Below, in pieces: positions 42,072 through 53,490 of a stretch of DNA of 64,000 nucleotides. The notes beneath the pieces are model-generated. The model was not told where the DNA came from, did no database searches, and was given only the letters and a program-made list of their open reading frames with translations. Numbering within the stretch: the first letter of the stretch is position 1; each line of letters starts with the position of its first letter. The translations under genes were made by a program, and so were the position numbers. Source of the DNA: Kalaharituber pfeilii (taxonomy: Eukaryota; Ascomycota; Pezizomycetes; Pezizales; Pezizaceae); the NCBI GenBank assembly GCA_015179045.1, contig WHUZ01000041.1:471358-535357 (forward strand), read 5' to 3'.

Positions 42072-42719
42072 ATGTCTATAGAGAAGTTTTTAGATCAGTG
42101 GGAAGTGCCTAGCACTGCAGGCACATACGATACTGCTTTCCAGGTGTTTTTTTTTTTTTTTTTTTTTTTATTTCACGTAACCCCGCTTGCAGCTGTTCGC
42201 CATGGCAGGGTCCCTGGACCGAAGTCCTTATGGCCCGGAGACAGGCACCTATGCAACTACATACAAACACGTCCCCTGATATGACATCAACGAAATGGCG
42301 TGATGTAAGAACGTCCATGTCTTGGGCAGTTGACTTCGTAGCTAAAGAGGTTACCGCAGATGATCCTCCCTTCGCATCTGTCGGAGCACTCTTCCTTCTC
42401 CTCTACCACTGCTTCATCCATGTCCATCCTGTCATCTCGCTCCTTCCCCTTCTCTCTTGTACCCACTCTATTCCACTCGTACAATTCCGAGTGTAGCCAT
42501 CTCCCAGACAACCTTACCTTCGCTAGTTTTTGACCATCCGACTCTACCTCCCCTTTTAGGTAGATTACGACCGAGCTGGTCTTCTCTTTCCAGGTGTTAG
42601 ATAGTGTCCTGCAGGCCTTTTTTGGTGCAGATAAGGATAGGTACTGGTGGCAACTTCAAACCCTATCGACTGGTGTTCAGACAAGATTGTATGCTACTGT
42701 GATGGAGTGGACGCGGTAG
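42072..42719 (+). pseudogene. Small hypothetical ORF split by a retroposon
   Basis: The frame MSIEKFLDQWEVPSTAGTYD runs to the insertion. Without the insert and one TSD it continues VLDSVLQAFFGADKDRYWWQ...YATVMEWTR-TAG, about 66 residues. It looks like a folded or helical segment, but I do not recognise a family. The frame is also open upstream of the ATG, so the start is uncertain. Confidence 0.45.
42149..42585 (-). mobile_element. 5'-truncated gag-only retroposon (tail B)
   Basis: 437 bp, closely related to the 3' part of the element at 40576. The perfect 13-bp TSD CTTTCCAGGTGTT lies at 42136-42148 and 42586-42598. Confidence 0.9.
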
Positions 42720-43216
42720 ACAGGGTCTTAGGCTGAGGGACGCACTTTCGGGAATGCGGGGATCGAGGCCGAGGTACGGGGGGTCAAGACGCGGCGGCAA
42801 CACGAGAGGCACAGCGAGACATGGGGGCAGCATATATGACATCGAGCAGAATTTATTAGGACGGGATAACGGAATAAGGACAGGTTTATGCGAACAAAAC
42901 AAGTAGCGGGCAAGGCATGAACTATCTATGGGAGAGTTCTAAGGGCCCTTATACTGAAGCTTACTAGGTCACCTCTCTAGAATTGATAGCCTTCTTTCTC
43001 AGAAATTCGGCTTCCTCAGTGTTGCAAGTCGCATTATAATTCTGCAGTTAATTTTGTTATTGATGAAAAATGATCTAGCATTTGAATACGAACCCTCCCC
43101 TTGTATTTGACTAGCACAGACCTATTACTAATTCTCTCTTGCCCGTGCCAGATGCTTTCCTAGCTCAGAGTGTAAGGTCATAATTGACGTATATCTTCTT
43201 TGATACTCGGGATGGA
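42720..43216. other. No recognisable gene
   Basis: Intergenic sequence 3' of the Crinkler/RHS-like gene. I see no clear further exon. Confidence 0.35.
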
Positions 43217-45605
43217 CGACTATTTCTTTCGAGCGGAAGTTTGCTGTCTTCTTGGAGATATTGACCCAGTCCCCTGCCCTGCCATGCAAGTCTTCCACGA
43301 TCCAAAGAAACCGAAATTCAGTCTCTTCCCCCCGGCAAGTTCATCCCAGCCCATCCAAGTCTTCATAAACGCTTCCTCTGAATTGCTGTGATTCTGTGCG
43401 ATGGTGACCTGGATTCCAACAATAACACATCTTGCAGGTTCGTTCTTTTTCTTCTGAATTCGGGTCACCAAGATTGCATCCACACCCTCATAGTTGTATG
43501 CAGTTGGAATATATATGACCGGAGTGTTATTCTTGGATGGCGGGGATTGTGGAAGTGTTCCCGAGAATTTTACTGGGTGTAGTGGCTTTGCAAATTCTGG
43601 CCCTGCAAGAGTGGTACCATGCTGGACTAGGATACCAAGTACCACGCGCTCCACCAGAAACCCAAGGACGGATGGGTTAGCACCTGAATGAGAAATTCTT
43701 TTCATCCAGGATTTTGTAACAAAGTCTGCCAGGTTGTCCACCTCCCGGAGTCTGGATGCTCCAACAGCACGAGCTATGTCACAGGTAACTCTTCCTACCC
43801 CTGTTGCATCACGGTAGAAGAATCTACCGTCCAGGTGTGTTGCGTCCTGAATGTCTATTGGCTGCTCAAAAACGCAACCCTCCCATCCCCTGCGAAAACT
43901 AAACCCAGGCTGTCAGAATTTTAGAACTTCATGGTCGACAACAAGGTTGCCCACCTCTGCAAAGCGGAGTCATCCTTGGATGCATTCAGTTCTGCAATCT
44001 TCATTGTTGCAAATTTATTAATACCCCCAACTACCTTTTGGACCTCAACTGTGTCCATCATGGCCTGGTAGATCTCAGGAACTGGATTAGTCAATTCCAG
44101 AGTAGCATTTGAGCTAACATTATCAATAAGATTGTTGTACAGTCTGGTGAATGCTCGTAATAGGAGGGGCATTCTGCCAGTGAGATGCTCTAATGACACT
44201 CGTTGTTCCTCTGATAGCCTGGGGATGTCTAGTTTCTGTTCACAAGCTTTCCACCATGTTTTGATCTCATCCTTAACAACTGTGTCAGTCTCTCAATTTT
44301 CGGCTTGTAATAATGGCAGCCACTTACATCATCCAGTCCTTTATAGAGTGTGAGCCGGGTCTCTGAAGTGGCCCGAAACTCATCATGCTTTGCAGCATGG
44401 TAATTGGCTGTAGAGCTGGAAATCTTCAGGTGGTTGGAAGATATTCCATCAAGTAATTTTCTGACTTTCTGTTTCTTTTCGGTACCAATCCTGTCATCTG
44501 GGCTATCATCTAATGCGTTGGCCTGATCCACGACAAATAAGATTGTCTTCTTAAGTTGCGCAGCAAGGTTACAGAACACAAGTATATCCCATTCCAACCG
44601 GTCATGGTTGTACTCCCTGGATAATACAGCATTAAATAGTTCAGTGACTTCTTCGGAAAGGTCGGTATCATTCCAAAAGGAGGCAAACAGAGCTGTGATA
44701 AGATAGAGCTCTGGGGGCTCGGATGTTAGCAGTTCGTAACAATCCGGAAGATATACAACTGGTGCGCCTTCTTTACGAAGCAAGCATACTAATGCAGCGA
44801 GCAGATGTGACTTTCCAGCGCCCAGCGTTCCATGGAAGTGGACTCGCTTGCGCTGCCTAGGATTCATGTCTTTAACAACTTTGTATAGTTCAGCGAATTT
44901 ATGCCGTCCGAAAAATTCAAATTGGCCTTCCTGGCCTAGGTGGAATCGCTCTGGAACCACCCCAGGATAGGGAAATGGTAAGGCAAATGAGGCACCTGGC
45001 TGCGATAACCTGACCGCATCGATAGACAACATATTTATCTGCTCTGATTGAAAGTTAGTATATCTGCGCAACCGTTTCCACCAAACAATTCCAAGAGGCA
45101 TACGTTGCAGCTCTTCCACAGCAAGTTTGTTTAAGTGTGTAGCCCGTTGTTGAATGGTAGGGCCTTCCTGTTCGGGAACTTCTGATTGCTCCCTGACTAG
45201 CCTAGCCTTTTTACCCTTTGTCCCTCTTGGGTCGTTCACTTCAGGCGATCCACCCCGTTTTGTGTTACCAGTATTTTGTTCGCTTGATTGGCCAGGATTC
45301 GAGTTGATGGCCTCAGCAAGCATGCACAAAATCCTCGCTACCCCGACTGGTACACCACACTTCTCTGCAAACCACGCTTCTGTTACAGTAAGAAAGATGA
45401 CCCCGCTGACATTGGCATTGCAAAATCTTTCTATATCTTCCTGCCGCTTTCCGAGTGGTGGAGGACTCAGCGAACAAAGCCAGCTATTGAGGTCATCGCC
45501 AGTCCAGCTCTCCACCATCTGGCGACTTGGAAGGCTCTCCCCGTAAATGCGTTCTAGTCTCGCTCGAGGAGGGGTTTGTGAGGAGGTACTGGTGAATCCA
45601 GACAT
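43217..45605 (-). CDS. Crinkler/RHS-type NTPase-nuclease protein, three exons
   Basis: Predicted 755-aa protein. Exon 1 is 45605-44328 (426 codons). Intron 1 is 44327-44272 (56 nt, GTAAGT...AAG with CTGAC branch site). Exon 2 is 44271-43955. Intron 2 is 43954-43890 (65 nt, GTGGGC...CGCAG). Exon 3 is 43889-43217. Both joins keep the frame. Residues about 30-100 look like a SAM domain (ESWTGDDLNSWLCSLSPP). Residues 215-400 are a P-loop NTPase with Walker A GTLGAGKSH at 259-267 and Walker B ILFVVD at 355-360. The C-terminal about 200 residues resemble a PD-(D/E)xK nuclease: FLVERVVLGIL, GVDAILV, then GIQVTIAQNHSNSEEAF. NTPase plus nuclease is the core of CRN/RHS effector proteins. There is no LFLAK-type leader or signal peptide. 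The frames look undamaged. Confidence 0.72.
43890..43954 (-). other. Intron 2 of the Crinkler/RHS-like gene
   Basis: 65 nt with donor GTGGGC, branch-like CTGAC and acceptor CGCAG. Removing it joins ALQR to GWEGCVFEQPIDI in frame. The donor is weak, so an alternative site nearby is possible. Confidence 0.55.
44272..44327 (-). other. Intron 1 of the Crinkler/RHS-like gene
   Basis: 56 nt with canonical donor GTAAGT and branch CTGAC 13 nt before the acceptor AAG. It joins GLDD to DEIKTWWKACEQ in phase 0. Confidence 0.7.
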
Positions 45606-46060
45606 TTTGAGGAAATTATTAAGAACTCAAGTAGGTTTGGAGGAATCAGACGGGAATGGAGCAGAAGTGCGGAGATGACGCCAGATTAGAGCTTGCAGCA
45701 CTATTAAGCTTATTCAGGGTGCCAAGAGCCAGCTGCCAAGGGGACGAGGCTAAGCTGCCAAGTACTTTACAGGTACATACTTTTAAGTACATGCTTCGAA
45801 CACGTATGTAGCAATATGTGGGGTTCGGCGCTAACCCTAGTCTGGTTCAGGCCAGCTGGATTCAACGTTAACGGGTAGCCTATTCAAAACACTAACAGGC
45901 ACACCCGTCGGCACGAGGAGGGACGTGGTAGAGGGACTGGCAAACCTGGAATATTAATCTATACGAACGTTCATGGAAGGGAGAGGGACAGGGTGAAAAG
46001 CAGGGCCCTGAGTTTCGAGGAAGAGAAGCTCCCGCGTCAGAGAGGAGTGCAACGCATTCG
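45606..46060. other. Upstream region of the Crinkler/RHS-like gene
   Basis: I see no conserved promoter element and no other gene. Confidence 0.3.
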
Positions 46061-46072
46061 GGGATCTCTGGA

Positions 46073-46740
46073 ATGGAGAGAAGACTCCCCATGGCAGTAC
46101 TAACGACACTGAGAGGGGCAGCTACTAGAGAAGAGTGGGAATGGAGGGTAGCAGATGAGGAAGATAAAGGCTGGAAAGCAATTTATGCTGATGGCATTGG
46201 ACTACCTAGGGGGGGAAGGGTGGGGGTGGGTTACTGGAGTAGGCACAGAGAGAAGCGACATATCTAGGGAACGAGGGTCACAGTTAATGACCCGAAGTAG
46301 TAGCGATAACCGAGGCATTGGGAGACGAAGAGGAGGAACTGCTAGTCATAACGGATTCTCAAGTAGCGCTGAATAGCATGATCAATTCTCAAGTAGTGCT
46401 GAATAGCATGATCAAGCTAGCAAAGGGGAGGCCAACATCGGACGGGGCTAGTAACATGTGCAGACTGGCATTGGAGGAAAGGGTAAACAGGAGACTGATG
46501 GACGTGGCGATAATGTGGGCGAGGGGCTACAAGGGACTGGAAGGAAACGAGGGCGAACGGGGTAGCACAGCTGGGCATGGTCCCACCCTACGAAGACGAG
46601 CCCGTAACGGAGGGAGATAATGCAACCAAACTAGGAGGCAAGAATAAGAATGAAGGCCAAGAAGAGGCGAGCCAAGGAAAGGAACAGGCTGGACTGAACT
46701 ACCGCACGCTGCATGAGACTAGATAGGCTGACGAGCTAGA
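46073..46740 (+). pseudogene. Degenerate LINE RNase H relic
   Basis: IYADGIGL...VGVGYW (the first RNase H Asp region) is followed in another frame by ELLVITDSQVALNSM, duplicated once (SQVVLNSM), then LMDVAIMWARGYKGLEGNE. Several frame changes are needed to connect them. No tail or poly(A) is visible, so the copy is old. Confidence 0.65.
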
Positions 46741-47950
46741 CTGATAAACAGGCGGGCTGCTGGAGTTGACGGGTTGATGGACGACGTGACAAGTGAACTG
46801 AGGGGCGCATCGTGAGTGAATGATGGGCAAACAATATCAACAACGTCGGCCCCCTTCCTATTCTGCATTGTTCTCTAATTACGATACGCTTGTTCTAGTT
46901 GTACTGTCTATCTCATCTCTTCTATGCTTTGTCTAGTTTCTATCTTCACTCTGAAAGGTCACTGATTTGCACTTGCCTTGTACTGATTCCCATCTCTAAG
47001 GATAGTATACCATGCCCTTCCTGAAACTGTTAGTTTCTAGCCTTGTGTATGGGAGCGGCTAGCCATCTAAGCGGGCCACTGATGACTGGTCCGGACCAGT
47101 GGCCGGGGTTCCGACATGAGTGACCTGGGCCACCCATACTTGTGATAGCTGGCCCGGACTAATGGTCCGAATACCCAAAGAAACTGTCTGCATAATTGAG
47201 TCAAAGCTTTTGCACTTATCGCCGTTCTAGAACCATACTGTTGCCGCTCCTGTTGTTTTCTCTCACTCGAACTTCAAGTAGCAGAACTGGCAACTTTTCC
47301 TCCGGATGATCCTTCAGCATCTACAGTATGGCGCGCTACGTACTACAGTGCGAGGAACATTGTTTCAACACGACAACACTTCTCAGGTTGGCGACTTACT
47401 CTTATGACACTGTTGAGGATGCATAACTCGCGGGGCTGCAGAAAGGGCCTACGCAACTGTCCACCTTCGCACCTGCTCACCTTGCCATCCTGATACATCA
47501 TACAGAATATCGGAATCGAGCCACACAAAACTCAGGTGATGAGGTGCATCAGGAGGACACTAATGATATTGAAGAAATTGAACATGATTTTCAAAGCCCT
47601 ACCATTCAGGACGTCAGTTAAGAAATCAAATTTAGTCCTGCCATAGCGAATAGCGGCACGAGCTTACGGTAACATGTACTCTACTGTAAGCGACGTGAGC
47701 TCTAAACACGATGCTTTTAAGCAGCAGCACCTCTAATCATGTATGTAATTATGTATTTTGACTTGTGTTTGGTCTCTCAAGCTTGTCAATTGATAAGTGG
47801 CCTGCACAGTGTGTGCAAATACTACCAACAGCTGAAGAGTGCAAGGGAGCATCGCTCGCTAGCCTCGGTCCCACCTGAATGGCCATCCAGCAAATGAAAC
47901 CCCGCAGGCCCACGGTCCGTTGCAGCGGATTACCCGCCTCGCTAGAGTAC
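46741..47950. other. No recognisable gene
   Basis: An imperfect inverted pair around GGTCCGGACCAGTGG lies near 47090-47170. No coding gene is supported. Confidence 0.35.
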
Positions 47951-48039
47951 GCACATGCTCCTGTTGTTGCTATGGCGTGCTATACGATGATGCAGCGTTT
48001 CCGGATGCGCAGCAAGATTATTAGCACACGGTCACTTGG

Positions 48040-48357
48040 ACTTTCTCTCAACCGGGGGAGCGCCTGCAGGACAAGAGAATTGGCTTGCGATGTATTCTGC
48101 TCCCACTCATGTGGGCTGCGAGGTCGGGCGTCACCGGGGCCATGGACCTCCTGTGGGGCCACGCCCGCACCAGGGACCAGACGTTCCCCATCGCCGAAGT
48201 GTCCCACGATAAAAGCACGGGAGCGGCCGTCACTGCGCTGGTGCGGGCGACTATACATAAAAACTTAAACGCAGTCAAGTGGCTGGTGCGGCACGGAGCA
48301 GAAACGCACTGGGTGGAAGCGAACGCGACGGAGCTTCTTGGACTGATGAACCCGTAA
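48040..48357 (+). pseudogene. Ankyrin-like fragment
   Basis: LPLMWAARSGVTGAMDLLWG, then ALVRATIHKNLNAVKWLVRH with GAET, resembles two degraded ankyrin repeats. The frame closes at 48357. No intact start or partner domain is seen, and a gene with introns cannot be excluded. Confidence 0.4.
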
Positions 48358-48359
48358 CT

Positions 48360-49640
48360 ACAGGACCAATACGAGTGTGAGGTTGAATCGGTGGCTGGCT
48401 TGGGCAGGGGTGAATCCATGTCACATAGATAATGACGCGTTGAAGAGGATGAGGAAGCGCATGCGAAGGGATCGAGCGGCGGTAATGGCATTTCCGAGGC
48501 TATGAGAGTCTGTATGCAGCGGGAGTTTGAGTAGTATACAGATTTTTTCAAGACATATACGTTTTACTTTTTCATTGTTGCGGTTTTGGATGTTTGCGAG
48601 TATGTATGTATTTGTCAGCTATACTACTGCTATGCTGGTACTTGTAATATCTTTTGCTTTTTTACATATGTGCATATATACATTCGTCACTTGAAGCTGC
48701 CGACGGCGGCTTATCGCCCGCCCCCACAATGCGAATTCCGCATGTTACTCCTGGAGATACCACAACTGCCCCACACTGCGGCGCTGCAAAATACACGCCC
48801 AACATCACATAACCAACGGAATCTCCGCCTCAGGGTTTCTGTTGCTGACCCACTGGAACTAAACTCCGGCAACTCATGCTATGTACGATCGGCTTAATTG
48901 TTCGAACCGTTGTCACGGTGAATTACTTCTTTTAATTTTGCTGTTTCGAATAAGTCTAGAAAAAGCTCATCAGCTTCGAAATAGCCTGCCAGCTGAAACT
49001 GCCAGCCCAATAGGCAAATTTTTGTTTCAACGCTCGTCAGGGTAGCCACTACAGAGCAGCGGGATCAGCACGCCGCAATCCAGAGGTATAATATAGGCAT
49101 AAAACTCGAAAGCTCTCTTTCATGTCACTGTTGACATGTTTGTATAGTTACTGAGAAGGTGACACCAACATATTCGCGCTCCGGCTTCTTTTGTTGTCTA
49201 ATACTGTCGTGTGCGCCGTATGCTGAATTTTGAAAGATCGCAGCAGTACCTTTCGCAGCTTTTGTTGAAGGAGTCACGTGGAATCTCTGGTCGGGTGTTT
49301 TTGACTACTTATGAGATAGGATATTAGGAGTCATTAATCAAATGACCCCACACATGGATACATACTTCTAGGCCTGTATTTCTTTTTTCTCTCTCTCCAA
49401 AATCGCGTTAAAGTACTTCTGTACCCTCCAATATCGGTGTTTTTGCTAGATGGGAAAGCTCCGGTTTGCGACCTCCAAACCCGAAATGTCCTATAGCTAG
49501 TCGTATTCTTATCAAACTCTGTCCCTAATCTTTGGTCGTGGTCTTTCGCGCCCAGATAGTCAAAGATGAATATGTATCTATAGGTTTTGTGGTTACAAGC
49601 TACGAGGTTTCATGTAATTTCTAGTTCAACGAAGTCACAC
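48360..49640. other. No recognisable gene
   Basis: Only short frames. No poly(A) tails, TIRs or arrays are visible. Confidence 0.35.
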
Positions 49641-49779
49641 TCCAGCGGCTGGGCCGGCTGGGAAAGCGGACAGCGCGGAATACAGGTGGAGCAGGGAAGA
49701 ATCGATCATATCCGGCGCAGGTGCGAGGTCTGGATGAGCAAATGGGCCAGCGGGACTGGAAGCGATACACAACCCCCCT

Positions 49780-51222
49780 CAGTCCAATAGCCACGACAAC
49801 AACCACCTCAGGACGAGCGTTTGGAAGCGACTCCATAACCACAACGTCCCCCCCGCTGAAACCTACATAGATCAAAAGCGCTCAGCGAGCTGAGTCTTTT
49901 GATCTAATTTTCATTCTCAAATACCCGACGTTACGAATTTCCCCCGAGGGGCGAAATTTTGAGGATTCATCAGCTCACCACCTCCGTTGCCAACACACGA
50001 AGTTGGCGCCAAGCACCAATAGACACTCACGGATAAGGACCCCAGCCAATAAACAATGCCGCCAAGGGGGAGATTCCCACAGCCACGACCCAGGAGCCCT
50101 CAACGATATCCTGGGATGCCATGAACTGGGAGGGAAAAGAAGCCTTCTTCCAAACACTCGCCGAGTACTGGAAACACCTAATGTGGGGGGAATCGAGAGA
50201 CGACAACGGACCGGAGAAAGGGGACTACCTGGGCTTTACCTTCACGGGTAACCCAACGAAACCCGACGTCTGCCTACGCCCTCCATCGGTCCCCCCACCA
50301 CCGCCGCCACCACCTCCACAGCCAATGGGGCTCAGCCCCATTACGACAATTGACACCCCGCCGACACGGCCACCACCCCCACCGCCACCACCGCCTCCAC
50401 CACCGCCACAGACGCTGGGTCTCGGTCAGATCACGTGCGTAGACACGGCGCCGGAGGAACCAACACCAGAAGCCCGCAGCTTCAACTACTACGTGCTACT
50501 CTCGGAGGAACACGCTTCCGAAGGGGTAGCACCCAAGACATCGACATCGTCAGCGAGGAAGAGGAAGGGCAAACAGCCGTCACAGACAACCCCGTACCAG
50601 ATAAAAAGACAGCTGAGCAAGAAGGAAGCCAAGAAGATTGCCTCCTCTCCTGCGGTAGATGAACCGGCGGCTCCCTCGGGAGCCTCCCCCACGACACCAT
50701 CCCCCACCACAACCCTCGAACCCGAACCAACGACACCCGCCGCCACCCCGGCCCCTATCCCACGCAAAACCAGACCCCAGCCCCCGAACTGCCCCACTGC
50801 GAGGCAAGGCATAGTCATACACGGAATAGCCCTGAGGAAAGACTTGGGGAACGTCCAAAGATGGTTGGAGGCTTCCAACGATATAGGCAAGATCACAGGG
50901 ATAAGGTGGCTACGCAAAAAGACAATCCTACTCGAGGAAGGCAAGCAGACGAGTTCCGTGGTAGCTTACCTGGAGACACCAAAGGACATCGGGAAAGTCA
51001 GACTCGGAGGAAGGTGGTTGAAGGCAGACGTGTATGAGACAAACAGGGGAAGGAAGTAGACAGGTCTGAGACACGGCTCTGGGTGGAAACTACCCGCATC
51101 ACGAAGGACACGCGGGAAACACAGGTATTTAGTGATTTAGTTTCTTTTCATTAGTTTATACATACCTCGCCATAGCCCATAGGGCGGCACGCGAGTAATG
51201 AAATAAAAAAAAAAAAAAAAAA
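49780..51222 (+). mobile_element. Full-length gag-only retroposon (tail A)
   Basis: 1443 bp with the perfect 13-bp TSD ACACAACCCCCCT at 49767-49779 and 51223-51235. It has a 340-bp 5'UTR, one intact ORF, about 100 bp of 3'UTR, the canonical A tail and about 19 A. The 5' end is shared with the copies ending at 41.86 and 56.03 kb, so this looks like the complete unit. There is no RT, so it resembles mammalian HAL1 (half-a-LINE). Confidence 0.93.
50121..51059 (+). CDS. LINE ORF1-like gag protein, 312 aa, intact
   Basis: N-terminal MNWEGKEAFFQTLAEYWKHL domain (residues 1-50), two polyproline tracts separated by PMGLSPITTIDT (55-115), a basic segment (SARKRKGKQPSQ), a Pro/Thr linker, then the conserved C-terminal domain (residues about 225-312) with GIVIHGIALRKDLGNVQRWL, GIRWLRKK, SSVVAYLETPKDI and VRLGGRWLKADVYE. 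Copies at 14.8, 30.2 and 41.0 kb keep the same C-terminal blocks. It probably packages RNA for a LINE reverse transcriptase. The undisturbed frame suggests selection or very recent insertion. Confidence 0.85.
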   Translation: MNWEGKEAFFQTLAEYWKHLMWGESRDDNGPEKGDYLGFTFTGNPTKPDVCLRPPSVPPPPPPPPPQPMGLSPITTIDTPPTRPPPPPPPPPPPPPQTLGLGQITCVDTAPEEPTPEARSFNYYVLLSEEHASEGVAPKTSTSSARKRKGKQPSQTTPYQIKRQLSKKEAKKIASSPAVDEPAAPSGASPTTPSPTTTLEPEPTTPAATPAPIPRKTRPQPPNCPTARQGIVIHGIALRKDLGNVQRWLEASNDIGKITGIRWLRKKTILLEEGKQTSSVVAYLETPKDIGKVRLGGRWLKADVYETNRGRK

Positions 51223-51439
51223 ACACAACCCCCCTGGTAGACGAGGAGAATGAACCAGATCCATGAGGCGGAAACTCATGAGGTCGGTTGGGGGCGGGTG
51301 GATTTTGATTTCATGCTGCTATATGTGGCAATGAATTGTATTTCACGATGCTATTTGTCAATTTTTCCATTTATTGCTCTTGTATTCAACCTCGTCATAC
51401 CTAGACCATACGGCGGCATATGAGCATATGAGGTCTACA

Positions 51440-51960
51440 TAGCCAAAAGGTAGGGTTAGGCAGCGAAAGTTAGGCTTTTTCACGGCCCGGTAAGACATAC
51501 AACTTCGTATCCCCGCCCCAACATGCAATTTTGCTCCGATTATCTTCAAACCGGCCTCAAATGAAAGCCCTACGTCTCCTTTATATTTTTATATAAAAAA
51601 ATAACACATTTCGTACTCTAAATCTTGCTGTATTTATAGTGAAAGATAGCGAGTTTTGAGTAAATTTTTGCACTAGTAGGCTATCCCTGTCATATCCCTG
51701 CCATGCTATAGCTTGGCAGCAATGGCCAAAAAAACTCCATAGAAAATAGACTCAGTAGTTTTCAGAATGGTCTATGCCAAAAAGACATGACTTTTCGTCG
51801 ACAACCTATCCCAATTCAGATGACTTTTCGTCGACAGCCCATACAAATTTTTCCCTAACGTTACACACCACTGTACTTCTCATCACAAATCTCCGGCAAC
51901 TACAACTACCCTAACTACCTTGTTAAGTAATAATCCCAATTAGCAATACACATTTTCAAC
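51440..51960. other. No recognisable gene
   Basis: ATGACTTTTCGTCGACA occurs twice (about 51787 and about 51820). No coding signal. Confidence 0.4.
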
Positions 51961-51969
51961 ACATTTAAC

Positions 51970-53110
51970 GTACCGAAAATGACCCATTTTCTCATATGTG
52001 AAGCGGTCATTTCCAACGAATTCAACATGCCAAAAAGAACCTATTTTCCACATCTGCAAAGAGCCTATGTGTAGCGTAGTTAACATGTGGAAAATGACCC
52101 ATTTTCTCCATGCACGACGAGACTATTTAACATGCATAAAATGGTCTATTTTCCACATGCACCATGAGAGCTTTTGTAATGTATTTGCTGTTACGGATTC
52201 ACTGCAACTGTAGGGCGGGCAGTCGGTGGATGTGCGCACAGTATACGCATATGCGACGGAGGCGATATGTGACAGTTAGGCGCCGGCATCGCAGTTATAA
52301 AATGTGCTATATGAGCCACGCAGAGGACTAGTGAGTATCACTGGTTAAGTGTCTTTTTGGCCTGGCGGACGGTAACTCTCTACGTTTACTATCATCCGTT
52401 ACATTTGCCATGTGCAAAATGGTTTATTTTATATATGTGCGAGGAGCCCATTTAACGTGTGCAAAATGACCTATTTTCTACATTCGTGATGAGGACATTT
52501 TCGATGTATTTACTATGTGCAAGATAGTCTCTTTTCCACATGCGCGGCGAGGGCATTTCCAACGTATTTATTATATGCAAAACGGTCTGTTTTCCACATG
52601 TGCGGCGAGAGCATTTCCAACAGTCTATTTTCCACATGCGCGGCGAAGGCATTTCCAACGTATTTACTATGTACAAAACGGACTATTTTCCACAAGCGCG
52701 GCGAGGACATTTCCAACTATGTGCAAAACGGTCTGTTTTCCACATGCACGGTGAGGGCATTTCAGACGTATTTACTATGTGCAAAACGGTCTACTTTCCA
52801 CATGCACGGCGCGGGCATTTCCGACGTATTTACTATGTGCAAAACGGTCTACTTTCCATAAGTGCGGCGAAGGTATTTCTAATGTATTTACTATATGCAA
52901 AATGGTCTGTTTTTCACATACACGGCGAGGGTATTTCAGACGTACTTACTATGTGCAAAACGGTCTACTTTCCACATGCACGGTGAGGGCATTTCCAACG
53001 TATTTACTATGCACAAAATGGTTTATTTTCCAAAATGGTCTATGATGAGGGCATTTGTGACATATTTACCATCTCTATTTTCAACATGCGCGATGAGGGT
53101 ATTTGCGACA
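51970..53110. repeat. ~60-bp minisatellite array
   Basis: About fifteen diverged units containing TATTTACTATGTGCAAAACG, GTCTGTTTTCCACATGCG and CGGCGAGGGCATTTCC. A solo LTR interrupts it at 52189. Related units reappear at 54140-54250. Confidence 0.88.
52189..52403 (+). mobile_element. Solo LTR (short-LTR family, copy 3)
   Basis: TGTTACGGATTCACTGC...CATCCGTTACA, 215 bp, with the perfect 5-bp TSD TTTGC at 52184-52188 and 52404-52408. Excision in silico restores the minisatellite unit. Confidence 0.92.
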
Positions 53111-53264
53111 TATTTGCCACGCATGCTATTTTACCTACCCTTGGCAAACTGGGGCCGGCTTCTTACCTGACATCATACAGGTGCGGTAAGCCGGTTCTTT
53201 AGCTAGGTGGAAATCACATTGCGGCCCTTATATACTAGGTAGTTTTACAGTCAATTGCCATCGG

Positions 53265-53490
53265 GTTCGAGGTTGAGTTGGCATACGCCAACTCACTCAC
53301 TTGGCACCGGGTCCTCCAGTGAGTTGGCGTACGCCAACTCAGTTGGCACTGACTCCTCCAGTGAGTTGGCACTGACTCCTCTAGTGAGTTCGCGTACGCC
53401 AACTCAGTTGGCACTGGGCTGGGTCCTCCAGTGAGTTGGCGTACGCCAACTCAGCTGGCGCTGGGTCCTCCAGTGAGTTCGCGTACGCGG
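53265..53490. repeat. Palindrome-bearing tandem repeat
   Basis: Several units each contain GAGTTGGCGTACGCCAACTC, a perfect 20-bp palindrome (some with one change), separated by TTGGCACTGGGTCCTCCAGT spacers. Confidence 0.88.

Larger units (their letters stand above)
49641..51432 (+). mobile_element. Old LINE relic hosting a young gag-only element
   Basis: Before the insertion the DNA encodes GKADSAEYRW and DHIRRRCEVWM, the decayed zinc-motif region of a tail-A LINE. After it, 51388-51432 carries a decayed A tail (CCTCGTCATACCTAGACC, then CGGCGGCATATGAG) without poly(A). The younger retroposon occupies 49780-51222. Confidence 0.6.

Noticed and set aside
47040..47180. Inverted GGTCCGGACCAGTGG pair as a transposon end
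   Set aside because: Too short, with no TSD and no partner termini.
52452..53170. Several 70-150-codon frames with Cys/His repeats resembling zinc fingers
   Set aside because: They come from the ~60-bp minisatellite in all frames; spacing does not match any zinc-finger class.
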